Below, piece after piece: positions 26,296 through 35,679 of a DNA stretch of 64,000 nucleotides. The DNA lies in contig OZ244795.1 of the NCBI GenBank assembly GCA_965219925.1, positions 2,976,001-3,040,000 of the forward strand, in the 5' to 3' direction. Source of the DNA: Bin87 sp965219925 (GTDB lineage Bacteria > Chloroflexota > Dehalococcoidia > Lucifugimonadales > UBA3495). The notes under the pieces are model-generated. The model was not told the DNA's origin, did no database searches, and saw nothing but the letters and a program-made list of their open reading frames with translations. The position numbers and the translations under genes are program-made. Every line of letters starts with the position of its first letter. The stretch's first letter is position 1.

Positions 26296-27069
26296 TCAGA
26301 GGGCTACGGGGTGATCGCTGTCCATCCATTCGGCGTACGACCCGTCGTAGAGGCGGACGTTATAACCGGCCTGCTTCATGGCAAGATACGTGAGTGAGGC
26401 TCGGACCCCGCTGCGGCAGTAGGCCACCACTGTATCCTGAGTAGTTATGCCCAGGGCGGCCAACCGCCGGTGCAGCGCCGGCGGGTCGATGAGTAATTTG
26501 CCAACTTCGCCGACTATCTCGGAGTGCGGAAGGTTGATCGCGCCGGGGATGTGGCCCGGGCGATGGTCCATTTCCACTTCGCCGCGAAATTCCTCGGGAG
26601 ACCGGGCATCCAGAAGTATCGCGCCGCCGGGGTTGGCTACGTCTTCCAACGCGGCACGCGCGGCTGGGTTGAGGCGCGGGGTGAAAGGTTTGGGTTCGGT
26701 GGGTACGGGCCGGTAAAGCGCCTCGCGGCCTGAGTCCTTCCAGGCGTCGTAGAGCATGTCCATGATGTGGACGTCTTCCCGACCCAGGTATTCCAGCACC
26801 CAAGCGGCCATGGCGGCGTTGCGGCCATCCTGGTGGTCGTAGAGTACCGGGATAACATAGTCGCCCAGGCCCACTTGACCGAACACGGTGGCGAGTTGGT
26901 CCGGCGTTCCGAGGCGTCCGTCTGGCGTTTGCAGTTTTTTGAACGGTACGCTGACGGCTCCTCTGAGATGACCCATCAGGTAGCGCATTGCCGACCGGGG
27001 ATCGATTATCAGGTACCCCGGCCGGCCGATGTGATCGGCGACCCAGTCAGGAGAGACGAAAGTGGCCAT
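26296..27069 (-). CDS. Sulfurtransferase with two rhodanese domains
   Basis: A 257-residue protein of the thiosulfate/3-mercaptopyruvate sulfurtransferase type. The N-terminal domain (1-115) has the rhodanese fold but DHQDGR in place of the catalytic-Cys loop, as usual for the inactive half. The C-terminal domain (145-257) has LLDARSPEEFRG, PGHIPGAINLPH and the active loop YCRSGVR with Cys218. It transfers sulfane sulfur to a thiol acceptor or cyanide. Its ATG overlaps the stop of the OsmC-family gene upstream by one base (TAATG), so the two are coupled and may act together in sulfur or peroxide chemistry. Confidence 0.9.
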   Translation of the reverse strand: MATFVSPDWVADHIGRPGYLIIDPRSAMRYLMGHLRGAVSVPFKKLQTPDGRLGTPDQLATVFGQVGLGDYVIPVLYDHQDGRNAAMAAWVLEYLGREDVHIMDMLYDAWKDSGREALYRPVPTEPKPFTPRLNPAARAALEDVANPGGAILLDARSPEEFRGEVEMDHRPGHIPGAINLPHSEIVGEVGKLLIDPPALHRRLAALGITTQDTVVAYCRSGVRASLTYLAMKQAGYNVRLYDGSYAEWMDSDHPVAL

Positions 27070-27602
27070 TAACCGACCGCTTCAAAGTCAGTCTCGACCG
27101 CCGTTGAGTTGGCCACCGATTGAGTGACGGGAGAGCCTTCCACCGCCAGGCGCCAAATTTCGCGCAAGGTTTCCTCATCGGCATCGGCGCGCACGAAGCA
27201 CTTTGCCGAGATTTTCCCATAACCCGGGTTTCCTTCGTCTTCGACGCCAGCCCACTTGCGAATGTTGTCGAAATACCCTTCTACCGCTACTTCCAAGTCG
27301 TGAATGCGAACACCCTGTTTGGTGGCGTTGACCACAAAGCCAACGGTCATACAACTACCGATGGCAGACAGCAGTTGTTCGTGGGCGCTGGCGGCCACGT
27401 CGGTAGCGGTGAGATCGCCGGGTTCGTCCATGTCCACTTGGTGGTTTCGCATATAGGCGCGAGCGCGCATCCCATCCTGCCAGACTACCCGCGATTTCCA
27501 GGGGCCGGTTACGGCGTTGAACACATCCGGGTCGCGGAATGAGTCGAGCACTTCGGCGAGTTTTTCGCGGGGTAACCCGTTGAGGTTTCCTTCTTGTGTC
27601 AT
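27069..27602 (-). CDS. OsmC-family protein lacking the second cysteine
   Basis: A 177-residue OsmC-fold protein. The first, peroxidatic Cys is in AIGSCMTVGF (Cys84) in the long helix, preceded by the HEQLLSAIG segment. The partner Cys of OsmC/Ohr proteins is normally in a CPV motif; here the equivalent segment reads EGSPVTQSVAN, so it is Ser. The classical two-Cys thiol peroxidase cycle is therefore not expected, and a different thiol, a one-Cys mechanism or another activity is more likely. The start at 27602 follows a GGAGCTGACC site. First gene of a two-gene operon with the sulfurtransferase. Confidence 0.85.
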   Translation of the reverse strand: MTQEGNLNGLPREKLAEVLDSFRDPDVFNAVTGPWKSRVVWQDGMRARAYMRNHQVDMDEPGDLTATDVAASAHEQLLSAIGSCMTVGFVVNATKQGVRIHDLEVAVEGYFDNIRKWAGVEDEGNPGYGKISAKCFVRADADEETLREIWRLAVEGSPVTQSVANSTAVETDFEAVG

Positions 27603-27658
27603 GGTCAGCTCCTGTATTCGGTTCGTAGGCGCTTGGCGAGGATCGCGCGTTGTTTAGC

Positions 27659-28822
27659 TTACTGATATTCGGCCCTGAGCTGCTCGGCTGCCTGGGCGAT
27701 CACTTTCATTTTCCTGGCGGCCATTTCGTGGGTATTGACGTTCCGTTCAGCGAAGGTGCCGAAGCCGCAGTCCGGGTTCAGGAAAATCTTTTCGGGATCA
27801 AAGTATTGCAGCAGTTCCTTGACGCGGGCAACGATCTGCTCCGGTGGTTCGATGTCGTCGGTGCGGGGATTGACCACGCCGAAACCGATTTCTTTTTCGT
27901 TGCTGTATTCCTTGAAGACTTCCATCTCGCCGGCGCGGGGAGTGGCGCACTCCAGGACAAGCTGGTCAATGTTCATCTGCGTGAGGTAAGGGAGCATTGG
28001 CCCATAGTTGCCGGTCAACAGCACATCTTCGCGGCGGCTCCAGTTGCCCCGACAGATGTGGACGCCGGTTTTGATGCCGGTGATGCCCTCGGTGGTCTCG
28101 TTCATCAACCGCACCGCCAATTCCAGCTCATCGGTGGGGTCGCGACGGTTGGGCAAGGCAGCGCACATGAATGTCTCGGTGCTCTCCTCACCGAACACCA
28201 CCTGGCTCAGGATGGGTTCGTCCAACTGGACAAAGTCACAACCCTGGTCGCGGAGGGCGATGATTTCCTCTCTGAGGATGGCAACCACGTCTTCGGCCAG
28301 GTCTTCAGGATTCGGGTACACCCGGTCAGACAACCCCTCAAACCAGCTGGATCGGGTCAGCATGTAGGGGCCAGGCAGAGGAATTTTGATCGCCCGGTCG
28401 GTGTGCTCGCGCATGAAGGCCAATTCATCCTGGGCCAACCCCTGCCGCTTGCCGATGCGATCGACAACGATGGGGCTTTTGATGGCGAAAGATGGCACGT
28501 CCAGGGCTCGAAGAACCTCTTCCATGCGGGCGCGGTCCCTGGAGTAGTCCAACAGCTCCGAAACCTTCATCAGTTGCATACCGGTGAGTTTGTCCACCGC
28601 AAACGAGTAGAAATTGTCGCGGCGTTGTTCCCCGTCGCTGAGGATGTCCACTCCGGCTTCTTCCTGAGCACGGATGCAAGCCAGGACTTCGCCGTCAGCT
28701 ACCTGATTAAACTCCGCCAAAGTGATGTCGCCGGCTTCCTTGCTGCGCAGGGCGCGCACCAATTCAGTGGAGCGGGGCCAACTCCCGACCACGGTTACTG
28801 GGAACAGAGGCGTGTCCGCCAT
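27659..28822 (-). CDS. MetE C-terminal-like cobalamin-independent methyltransferase
   Basis: A 387-residue single-domain protein equivalent to the C-terminal catalytic half of MetE. ATG 28822 follows GAGGAGGAACCCGA at the right distance. It has TVVGSWPRS at the N-terminus, SDGEQRRDNFYSF, VQLDEPILSQ, the zinc ligands His255 and Cys257 in GVHICRGNW, and Cys352 in LNPDCGFGT. Short MetE-like proteins of this type use methyl donors other than methyltetrahydrofolate-polyglutamate or act in catabolic methyl transfer; the acceptor here is unknown. It lies 56 bp upstream of the OsmC gene on the same strand. Confidence 0.88.
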   Translation of the reverse strand: MADTPLFPVTVVGSWPRSTELVRALRSKEAGDITLAEFNQVADGEVLACIRAQEEAGVDILSDGEQRRDNFYSFAVDKLTGMQLMKVSELLDYSRDRARMEEVLRALDVPSFAIKSPIVVDRIGKRQGLAQDELAFMREHTDRAIKIPLPGPYMLTRSSWFEGLSDRVYPNPEDLAEDVVAILREEIIALRDQGCDFVQLDEPILSQVVFGEESTETFMCAALPNRRDPTDELELAVRLMNETTEGITGIKTGVHICRGNWSRREDVLLTGNYGPMLPYLTQMNIDQLVLECATPRAGEMEVFKEYSNEKEIGFGVVNPRTDDIEPPEQIVARVKELLQYFDPEKIFLNPDCGFGTFAERNVNTHEMAARKMKVIAQAAEQLRAEYQ

Positions 28823-29570
28823 TCGGGTTCCTCCTCGGGCTTGCATATTATCGAGTGTTCAACACGATTGACTTTTCCTGGGCGCCAGCCGCGGAGGCGG
28901 TGGCGCGGGCGTCCCATAATGTACCCAAAAACGATGGCGAACACAAACGCATATAGACCCTGACGCGTACCCGCTTTGTCAATCCAAACCGGCCTGTTGT
29001 CCAGGGTCATTCGGTTTTACAAGAAATCCCCTCTCCTTTGATGGGAGAGGGAGAATCGAAATGCCCTGGCCTGTTGTCCAGGACGATTGCGAAGTTACGG
29101 GAGTTGACCCTACCCGCTCGTCCTGAGCCCGTCGAAGGACGGTCGCCGATGGTTCGACAAGCTCACCATGAGCGGGTGTCCAAGGACTTTGCAATCGTCC
29201 TGGCCTGCTGTCATTGCGAGGAGCACAGCCGCTCATGGTGAGCCTGTCGAACCACGTGGCAATCTCGTTAAGGTTGAACACACGGCGGCAAACCACCATT
29301 GCTACGGCGACGAGATTGCCAACTTGAATGGATCAGGATGGTTTGCTGACCCCGTCTCCCTATGTCGATTTTGCTTGCCAAGCGTGTTCGTCTACCGCCT
29401 GGCATCCCGCCGTCGATCTACGGCCGACGCGATCAATCGTTTCGGCAAACCAACATCCAGGGGGAATCACCAACAGCACGAATCAATAACGACGAAACGA
29501 CCCCTGAACCTCAGGAGTCGTTTCGTCAGTGGGTTGCCCGTACAACCCGGCGCCGAAAACGCGCGGAGGT
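28823..29570. repeat. Repeat cluster between MetE-like and binding-protein genes
   Basis: About 28960-29060 holds fragments of the TACCCGCTTTGTC / CAGGGTCATTCGGTT ends and a CCCTCTCCTTTGATGGGAGAGGG hairpin. A complete element lies at 29078-29201 (CCAGGACGATTGC ... GCAATCGTCCT) between GGCCTGTTGT and GGCCTGCTGT (9 of 10 bases equal). Part of a TCATTGCGAGGAGCACAG repeat follows at about 29210-29325. No gene is seen. Confidence 0.6.
29491..29527 (-). terminator. Terminator hairpin after the first binding-protein gene
   Basis: GACGAAACGAC-CCCTGA pairs with TCAGG-AGTCGTTTCGTC, giving a long stem of about 17 bp with one mismatch. On the minus strand it is followed by GTTATTGATT. It lies 44 bp beyond the stop of the gene at 29571-31367. 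Confidence 0.65.
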
Positions 29571-31367
29571 CTATTTCGGCACGGCCTTAATGGTCTCCAT
29601 GTGGCTGAAATTCCAACCTGCCGTTCCCGGGAAGTTGTATTCGGCCACTATTTCCGGGTTAACCGCCATTTGGATGTAGAGCCAATGGAGCGGCATGGAT
29701 GCAAAGTTGTCGAATTTATGGTCCCCAATTTCCCGAAAGATGCGGTCTCGTTCCATCGGGTCCAGGGTCTGGGTTAACTCATCGTACTTTTCCAGAATCA
29801 AATCGCTTTCGTAGAAATGTGCTACTCCAAAGGGAGCGGGGAGATTGTGGACGCGGATTTGCTGCTGCAATGGCCGGCGGGAGCTTCTTAGGGGATACAC
29901 GAACTCGTTATCCAGCTTGTTGCGGAATTGGTTGCGCACCACGCTGAACTCAACGCTCACTATTTCCACATCTACGCCAATCTGGGTGAAATAGATGCTC
30001 AGGGCCTCCGCCATATCCGGCATTTCCGGCACTCCTGGCAGTGTGTGAGAGCCATAAATCTTCATCTTGAAACCGTCGGGGTAGCCGGCCTGGGTTAGCA
30101 ACTCCCTGGCCTTGTCTGGATCAAAACCATATTCCTCATCCCAACGCTCGTCCCACTCCGGATTCCAGCCGGGCATGGTGGGGTGGTAGTCAACAACGCG
30201 GTAAGGGGCGCCACCCCCCTTGAAAATGAACTCGTTGATCTCATCCCGGTTGATCGCCTTGTTCAAAGCCTGTCGAACCAGACGGCCTTTCTCACCGGGG
30301 GCCGCCCACGGAATTGAGGGGTCATAGGCCTCTTCACCACTGGTGAAGTATAGACCTCCGAAGACGAACATCGTGTGGAGGCCGCCGATCCCGCTATTGA
30401 TGATCCTCATACCATTGTCTGCGGCCTGGGTCAGACCATCGCGGGGCAGCGCCGCCACGTGGGCCTCCTCAGCCAGCAACATGGCCAGGCGGGTGGCCGC
30501 CTCGGGAACGAAAACCTGCTGAATCTCATTGAAGTCGCCGCGTCCGACTCGCCAGTGTTCGTCGGACGCCCGCTCGAACAGGATGGATTGGCCCACCTCC
30601 CGCTCAAGATACTGGTACGCACCGGTGCCCACTACCCGCTGCTCCAGGCCGTCCTGGCCCCCCTGGTCCCAGTGGTCCTTGCTCATCATCATCAGGTCGC
30701 CCCCTATTGAGAGGGCAAAGTCCAGGTCCGGCTCTGATGTTGTGAGCCGGAACACAACCTGATGATCGTCCACCACTTCCACCGTGTCCACGGTCTCGCG
30801 CCACACGCTGTTCAAAGTATTTACACCGTCGTCCTGCCCCATCAACCCCCGGCTGTGCACTACGTCCTTGGCGGTGAACTCACCAAACCCGAAGTGGAAA
30901 GGCACGCCTTCCCGCAGATTCAGGGTCCAGTTCTTGCCATCGGGGCTCATTTCCCAACTAGTGGACAGATTGGCCGTGTATTCCCCGGTCGCCGGAGCCA
31001 GGTCGATGAGAGTCTCGGTCATCGGACTGAACTGAGACAACATCGTGCGGGCTCCGAACCAGGGGATGTTGGTTTCGTGAGTCGGCTGGGTGAATGCAAT
31101 CACCAGGCGATCCACCTTGGCTTCCACCGGACCGGTGGAAGCAGCAACGGGTAGAGGGGTTGCTGTGGGCGACTGGCCGCCGGAAGGTTGACCGCCGGAA
31201 GGATCGGCGACGGCCGCAGTCGGCTCCGCCGCGGCGCCGTCGGCTGGTGGTGTGTCGGTTGACGCCGGCTCGTCGGTAGCTGTGGAACGACAGCCGACGA
31301 TCAACAACAGGGCCAGCAGCGCAACGGCGGACAGTAATAATCTTGGTTTGTTGAACCGGTGAAACAT
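29571..31367 (-). CDS. ABC peptide-type substrate-binding lipoprotein (third of three)
   Basis: A 598-residue solute-binding protein of the SBP_bac_5 (DppA/OppA) family. The N-terminus is a lipoprotein signal with hydrophobic LLSAVALLALLLIV and lipobox GC at Cys26, then a Pro/Thr/Ala-rich linker to about residue 80. Family landmarks are FTAKDVVHSRGLM, GAYQYLEREVGQ, LRRALNKA-like VRQALNKAINRDEIN, and YGFDPDKARELLTQAGYPDG. It captures oligopeptides or similar solutes outside the membrane for the permeases encoded upstream. It is clearly paralogous to the two genes at 31552 and 33718 but the most diverged of the set. Confidence 0.92.
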   Translation of the reverse strand: MFHRFNKPRLLLSAVALLALLLIVGCRSTATDEPASTDTPPADGAAAEPTAAVADPSGGQPSGGQSPTATPLPVAASTGPVEAKVDRLVIAFTQPTHETNIPWFGARTMLSQFSPMTETLIDLAPATGEYTANLSTSWEMSPDGKNWTLNLREGVPFHFGFGEFTAKDVVHSRGLMGQDDGVNTLNSVWRETVDTVEVVDDHQVVFRLTTSEPDLDFALSIGGDLMMMSKDHWDQGGQDGLEQRVVGTGAYQYLEREVGQSILFERASDEHWRVGRGDFNEIQQVFVPEAATRLAMLLAEEAHVAALPRDGLTQAADNGMRIINSGIGGLHTMFVFGGLYFTSGEEAYDPSIPWAAPGEKGRLVRQALNKAINRDEINEFIFKGGGAPYRVVDYHPTMPGWNPEWDERWDEEYGFDPDKARELLTQAGYPDGFKMKIYGSHTLPGVPEMPDMAEALSIYFTQIGVDVEIVSVEFSVVRNQFRNKLDNEFVYPLRSSRRPLQQQIRVHNLPAPFGVAHFYESDLILEKYDELTQTLDPMERDRIFREIGDHKFDNFASMPLHWLYIQMAVNPEIVAEYNFPGTAGWNFSHMETIKAVPK

Positions 31368-31408
31368 GATGAATTGGGCTCCTTTGGGTGTCGTTGAAAA
31401 TAGGTCCG

Positions 31409-31448
31409 CCCGGGGAGGCGACGCCAGGTCAGTGCGAACCTCCCCGGG
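31409..31448 (-). terminator. Hairpin after the second binding-protein gene
   Basis: CCCGGGGAGG at 31409-31418 and CCTCCCCGGG at 31439-31448 form a perfect 10-bp stem with a 20-nt loop, about 100 bp beyond the stop of the gene at 31552. On the minus strand a short CTATTTTC follows. Confidence 0.5.
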
Positions 31449-31551
31449 ATGTTTATAGAGGGCTAGTGGCTTTTCGTCGAACTGCGTTTCTGATTTGCAT
31501 TAGACCTTTACGTTGAGTTAGCTCGTTTTCCAATGAGTTGCGATAAGTCAA

Positions 31552-33318
31552 TTAACGGACGGCCTTGATTGTCTCCAGGTGGCTGAAGTTGCTGGCCGCC
31601 GTGCCGGGGTACTTGTACTCGGCCACCACGTCCGGGTTTATTGCTACCTGGAAATATATCCAGAGAAGTGGAATGGCTTCGAAGTTGTCGAACTTCTCGT
31701 TTCCGATTTCCCGGATCAACCGGTCTCTTTCAGCTGGGTCCAGGGTAAGAGTGAGCTGTTGCCAGTTCGCCTCCAGGGTATCGGACTCGTAGTGATGAAG
31801 CACGCCGGCTTCGTGGGCATTGACGAGGCGGATCTGTTCCTGAAGAGGTCGGCGCACGGTCCTGAATGGAGCGATGAAGCCCTGGAATTGCTTGGTCCGG
31901 TATTGAGGACGGATCGCCGAGAATTCCAGGCTGATTATTTCGACATCTATTCCGATTTCGGTCCAGAAGATGCTCACCGCTTCGGCGATGTCGGGTAGTT
32001 CCGGCACTCCTGGCAGAGTGTGAGATCCATACATCCTTAGAGTGAGACCGTCGGGGTAGCCGGCTTGTGCCAACAATTCCCTGGCTGCTTCGGGATCATA
32101 GCCATACTCTTCCTCCCACCGCTCTTCCCATTCCGGGTTCCAGCCCGGAAGGGTGGGATGAAAGCCGTGTACTAACATGGGGGTTCCACCTTGCTTGAAG
32201 ATGAACTCGTTGATCTGGTCGCGACTGATGGCTTTGTTCAGGGCTTGTCGCACCAGGCGGCCCGGCTCGCCGGGAGCCGCGTAGGGTACTGTCGGGTCAT
32301 AGGCCTCGTCGCCGGTAACGAAGTATTGGCCTCCCATGACGATCCAGGTCATTATTGCCCCCAGACCACTCTGGGAGATTTCCATGCCCTCTGAAACGGC
32401 CTGGGCCAGCACATCGCGCGGTAGTTCGGCTATGTGGGCCTCTCCGGTTAACAGCATTGCCAGGCGGGTTGCCGACTCGGGAGCCCATACCTGCTCCATC
32501 TCCCGGAAGTCCGCATTGGGCACGCGCCAGTGTTCGTAGGGCACGCGCTCGTAGGTGATGGATTGTCCCACTTCCCGCTCCAGGTACTGATAGGGGCCGG
32601 TACTCACGAACCGTTCCTCCATACCATCCTGGCCTTCCTGATCCCACTGGTTCTTGCTGAGCATTGCCAGATCGCCGCTGGGAGAAAGGAAGAAGTCCAT
32701 ATTTGGGTCCGGCTTCCCCAACCGGAAGACCACTCGATGGTCATCCACCAGCTCCACATCTTCTACTTTGGTGGCCCAGGTATCGCGGAACGTGTTGAGG
32801 TTTCCCTCCGGTGGCCCCATGAGGTTCCGCGTGTGGACCACGTCCTTGGCATCGAATGCGCCAAAGCCTGAATGGAAAACTACGTTTTCCCTCAAGTCCA
32901 TCGTCCAGCTCTTACCGTCAGGGGCCATTTCCCAGTTCGTGGCCAGCATCGGCACGTAAGCGCCGGTATCGGGGTCAATGTCGAGGAGCGTCTCGACCAT
33001 GGGACTGAGCTGGGTCAAAAGGCTCCTGGGTCCGGACCAAGGAAGATTAGTCTCCCTGGGTGGTACCGTGAAGGCTATCCTCAAACGGTCCACCTGGGGC
33101 ACGGTTAGACCCGATTCTTCGGGCGTTGATGCAGGGACTGCTGTGGCAACCGAGGCGCTAGTATCCCCGGATGCGCTCGCGCCTGGAGAATCAGCAACCA
33201 CAGGTTGCTGCGTGTTTTCGGGCTCAGGGGCCGACGAACCACAGGCGATAACCAATGCCAGGATCAGGAGTAGTGGCGTGGACAATAATACGTTGGTTTT
33301 TTTGAACCGGTAATGCAC
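31552..33318 (-). CDS. ABC peptide-type substrate-binding lipoprotein (second of three)
   Basis: A 588-residue SBP_bac_5 protein. GTG 33318 is chosen over the in-frame start at 33390: GGAGGAATTAATC precedes it and it makes the N-terminus (HYRFKKTNVLL) match that of the paralogue at 33718-35490. The lipobox is LVIAC with Cys26. It shares long identical stretches with that paralogue (YLEREVGQSI, GLGAI, HTLPGVPELPDIAEA), so the pair arose by tandem duplication. Periplasmic or membrane-anchored capture of oligopeptide-like solutes is expected. Confidence 0.92.
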   Translation of the reverse strand: MHYRFKKTNVLLSTPLLLILALVIACGSSAPEPENTQQPVVADSPGASASGDTSASVATAVPASTPEESGLTVPQVDRLRIAFTVPPRETNLPWSGPRSLLTQLSPMVETLLDIDPDTGAYVPMLATNWEMAPDGKSWTMDLRENVVFHSGFGAFDAKDVVHTRNLMGPPEGNLNTFRDTWATKVEDVELVDDHRVVFRLGKPDPNMDFFLSPSGDLAMLSKNQWDQEGQDGMEERFVSTGPYQYLEREVGQSITYERVPYEHWRVPNADFREMEQVWAPESATRLAMLLTGEAHIAELPRDVLAQAVSEGMEISQSGLGAIMTWIVMGGQYFVTGDEAYDPTVPYAAPGEPGRLVRQALNKAISRDQINEFIFKQGGTPMLVHGFHPTLPGWNPEWEERWEEEYGYDPEAARELLAQAGYPDGLTLRMYGSHTLPGVPELPDIAEAVSIFWTEIGIDVEIISLEFSAIRPQYRTKQFQGFIAPFRTVRRPLQEQIRLVNAHEAGVLHHYESDTLEANWQQLTLTLDPAERDRLIREIGNEKFDNFEAIPLLWIYFQVAINPDVVAEYKYPGTAASNFSHLETIKAVR

Positions 33319-33717
33319 GATTAATTCCTCCTTCTCGAAATTTGACCTGCCTGGTGTCAATTTGACGGCCCTGTACTCGTGGTGAGTCAATGCGCGCCCA
33401 GCGCCTGTTTCCGCCGTGTTCGTAGTTGGTGGCTCCGCCGCGGGGCGACAACCCGCTATTAACTACACGACCATCAAGAAGTGAGTGGGTCACTATCCCT
33501 CGGACCTATTGAACCCGGGGAGCACGATGATCTGACCGCCTTTCTTAGTTGTGTGAAATGAGACAGGCCGGGAAGGGTTGTCCTGACTGGTCATCCCTCC
33601 CCGGCCTGTTTCCTGTTTGTCGAAGGCTACGCGCTTTCCGAAAGCTTGTGTCCTGAATGCGCAGCCTTCACATAGAGTTAGCTAGCTGTCTTTTAAGTTG
33701 TTGCTGGTCTGTGTTTG
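33319..33717. other. Spacer between binding-protein genes with hairpin
   Basis: The 399-bp spacer contains the ribosome site of the 31552-33318 gene, a hairpin at 33563-33609 and otherwise no reading frame worth calling. No promoter is obvious. Confidence 0.4.
33563..33609 (-). terminator. Hairpin after the third binding-protein gene
   Basis: ACAGGCCGGGAAGG and CCTCCCCGGCCTGT pair with one mismatch, about 100 bp beyond the stop of the gene at 33718. On the minus strand CTCATTTC follows the stem. Position and form match the hairpins after the other two binding-protein genes. Confidence 0.55.
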
Positions 33718-35490
33718 TTATCGAACAGCCTTGATTGTCTCCAGGTGGCTAAAGTTGCTGGCCGCCGTTCCGGGGAACTTGTACTCGGCTATTACATCCG
33801 TGTTGATCGCAACCTGGAAAAATATCCAGAGCAGGGGTATGGTCTCATGATTGTCAAACTTCTCGTTCCCAATCTCCCGGATCAGGCGGTCTCGTTCCGC
33901 TGGGTCCAGGGTCAACGACAACTCATTCCATGTCTCGACGACGGAGTCAGTTTCGTAATGGTGGACCACTCCATCAGGGAGATTGAAAAGGCGGATCTGT
34001 TCCTGAAGAGGTCGGCGCACGGTCCTCATTGGAAAGGTGAAGCCCTGGATTTGCTTGGTCCGGTATTGAGGACGGACCGCCGAGAACTCCAGGCTCACGA
34101 TTTCGACATCGATACCGATCTCGGTCCAGAAGATGCTCACTGCTTCAGCAATGTCGGGTAGTTCCGGCACGCCCGGCAGAGTGTGGGCTCCGTACATCTT
34201 CAACGTGAAGCCGTCGGGGTATCCGGCTTGCTCCAGCAAATCTTTCGCTGCCTCGGGATCGTAGCCGTATTCCTCTTCCCACCGATCTTCCCATTCCGGG
34301 TTCCAGCCGGGCAGAGTGTGGTGGTAGCCATGCACCAGCATGGTTGTCCCGCCATGCCTGAAGATGAATTCGTTAATCTGGTCCCGGCTGATGGCTTTGT
34401 TCATGGCTTTACGCACCAGGCGACCGTTCTCGCCGGGCTGGGCGTAAGGCACGGTGGCATCGTAGACCTCATCGCCGGTTGTGTAATACTGGCCGCCCAT
34501 TACGAGCCAGGTGAGTATGGCGCCCAGACCGCTCTGGGAGATACCCATGCCCTCTGACACCGCTTGGGCCAGCACGTCCCGGGGCAGTTCGGCCATGTGA
34601 GCCTCTTGGGTCAGCAGCATCGCCAGGCGTGTCGCAGACTCGGGGGCCCATACCAACTCCAACTCCTCGAAGTCGGCGTTGGGCACGCGCCAGTGTTCAT
34701 AAGTAACCCGGCTAAAGGAAATGGACTGGCCCACCTCTCGTTCCAGGTATTCGTAAGGGCCGGTGCCGATCAGGCGCTGCTCGAGGCCATCCTGACCTTC
34801 CTGGTCCCACTGATTCTTGCTCAGCATGACCAGGTCTCCGCTCAGTGACAGGAAGAAATCCAGGCCAGGGTCTGGTTTATCCAGCTGGAAGACAACCCTA
34901 TGGTCGTCAACGATTTCTACGTTATTCACCGTGGTGGCCCAAGTGTTGCGGAAGCTGTTGAGGTTTCCTTCCTGGGGGCCCATGAGGAATCTCATGTGCG
35001 CCACGTCCTGGGCATCGAATTCGCCAAACTCGGAGTGGAATTTCACCCCTTCCCGCAAGTCCATAGTCCAACTCTTGCCATCTGGCGCCATTTCCCAGCG
35101 CGTGGCCAACATCGGCATGAATGCGCCGGTTTCGGGGTCGATGTCAAGGAGCGTCTCGACCATGGGGCTCAGTTGGGTCAGCAGGCTTCTGGGACCGATC
35201 CAGGGGAGGTTGGTTTCCTGGGGCGGAACCGTGAAGGCTACCCTGAGGCGGCCCACGGTGGGCTCGGTCATTGCGGGACTTTCCTGGGTAGATTGAGGGA
35301 CGGCCGTGGCGACCGACGCACTGGATTCACCGGGCGTGGCCGCGCCAGTAGCGCTGGCAACCTCAGGCGCCTGTGGGTCTGTAGAATCCTCAGAATCCTC
35401 AGCCGCTCCGCCGCAGGAAATGGCCAACGCCATGATGAGCAGCAGGCATCCGAATAATAATACTTTGGTTTGTTTGAACCGATAATGCAC
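33718..35490 (-). CDS. ABC peptide-type substrate-binding lipoprotein (first of three)
   Basis: A 590-residue SBP_bac_5 protein starting at GTG 35490 behind CCGGAGGAATCAAAC. Signal peptide with LLFGCLLLIMALAIS and lipobox Cys26, then a Ser/Thr/Ala-rich linker. Landmarks are FDAQDVAHMRFLMGP, YLEREVGQSISF, VRKAMNKAISRDQINEF and YGYDPEAAKDLLEQAGYPDG. Nearest of the three to the permease genes, separated from dppC by about 190 bp, and most similar to the 31552-33318 protein. Probably the original partner of the permeases, with the other two as later duplicates. Confidence 0.92.
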   Translation of the reverse strand: MHYRFKQTKVLLFGCLLLIMALAISCGGAAEDSEDSTDPQAPEVASATGAATPGESSASVATAVPQSTQESPAMTEPTVGRLRVAFTVPPQETNLPWIGPRSLLTQLSPMVETLLDIDPETGAFMPMLATRWEMAPDGKSWTMDLREGVKFHSEFGEFDAQDVAHMRFLMGPQEGNLNSFRNTWATTVNNVEIVDDHRVVFQLDKPDPGLDFFLSLSGDLVMLSKNQWDQEGQDGLEQRLIGTGPYEYLEREVGQSISFSRVTYEHWRVPNADFEELELVWAPESATRLAMLLTQEAHMAELPRDVLAQAVSEGMGISQSGLGAILTWLVMGGQYYTTGDEVYDATVPYAQPGENGRLVRKAMNKAISRDQINEFIFRHGGTTMLVHGYHHTLPGWNPEWEDRWEEEYGYDPEAAKDLLEQAGYPDGFTLKMYGAHTLPGVPELPDIAEAVSIFWTEIGIDVEIVSLEFSAVRPQYRTKQIQGFTFPMRTVRRPLQEQIRLFNLPDGVVHHYETDSVVETWNELSLTLDPAERDRLIREIGNEKFDNHETIPLLWIFFQVAINTDVIAEYKFPGTAASNFSHLETIKAVR

Positions 35491-35679
35491 GTTTGATTCC
35501 TCCGGTGTAAATCTTGATCCGTCGATGTATATTTGACCTCCTAAATGTATATAGCCGAAATTGACTGCCTGGAATCGGTGGTAATGCCGGCGGAGTTGAT
35601 CGACGCAACGTCGCGAAAGCAGTTGCCAGCCGTTGGCTCCGGTGAGTGTGACAGTAGACCCGGATTGCCGTCTCGTGGG

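Noticed and set aside
27650..28963. Long plus-strand frame (437 codons) opposite the MetE-like gene
   Set aside because: It is the exact antisense of a well-conserved enzyme, has shadow-type composition (rich in His, Gly, Val, Gln) and no ribosome site.
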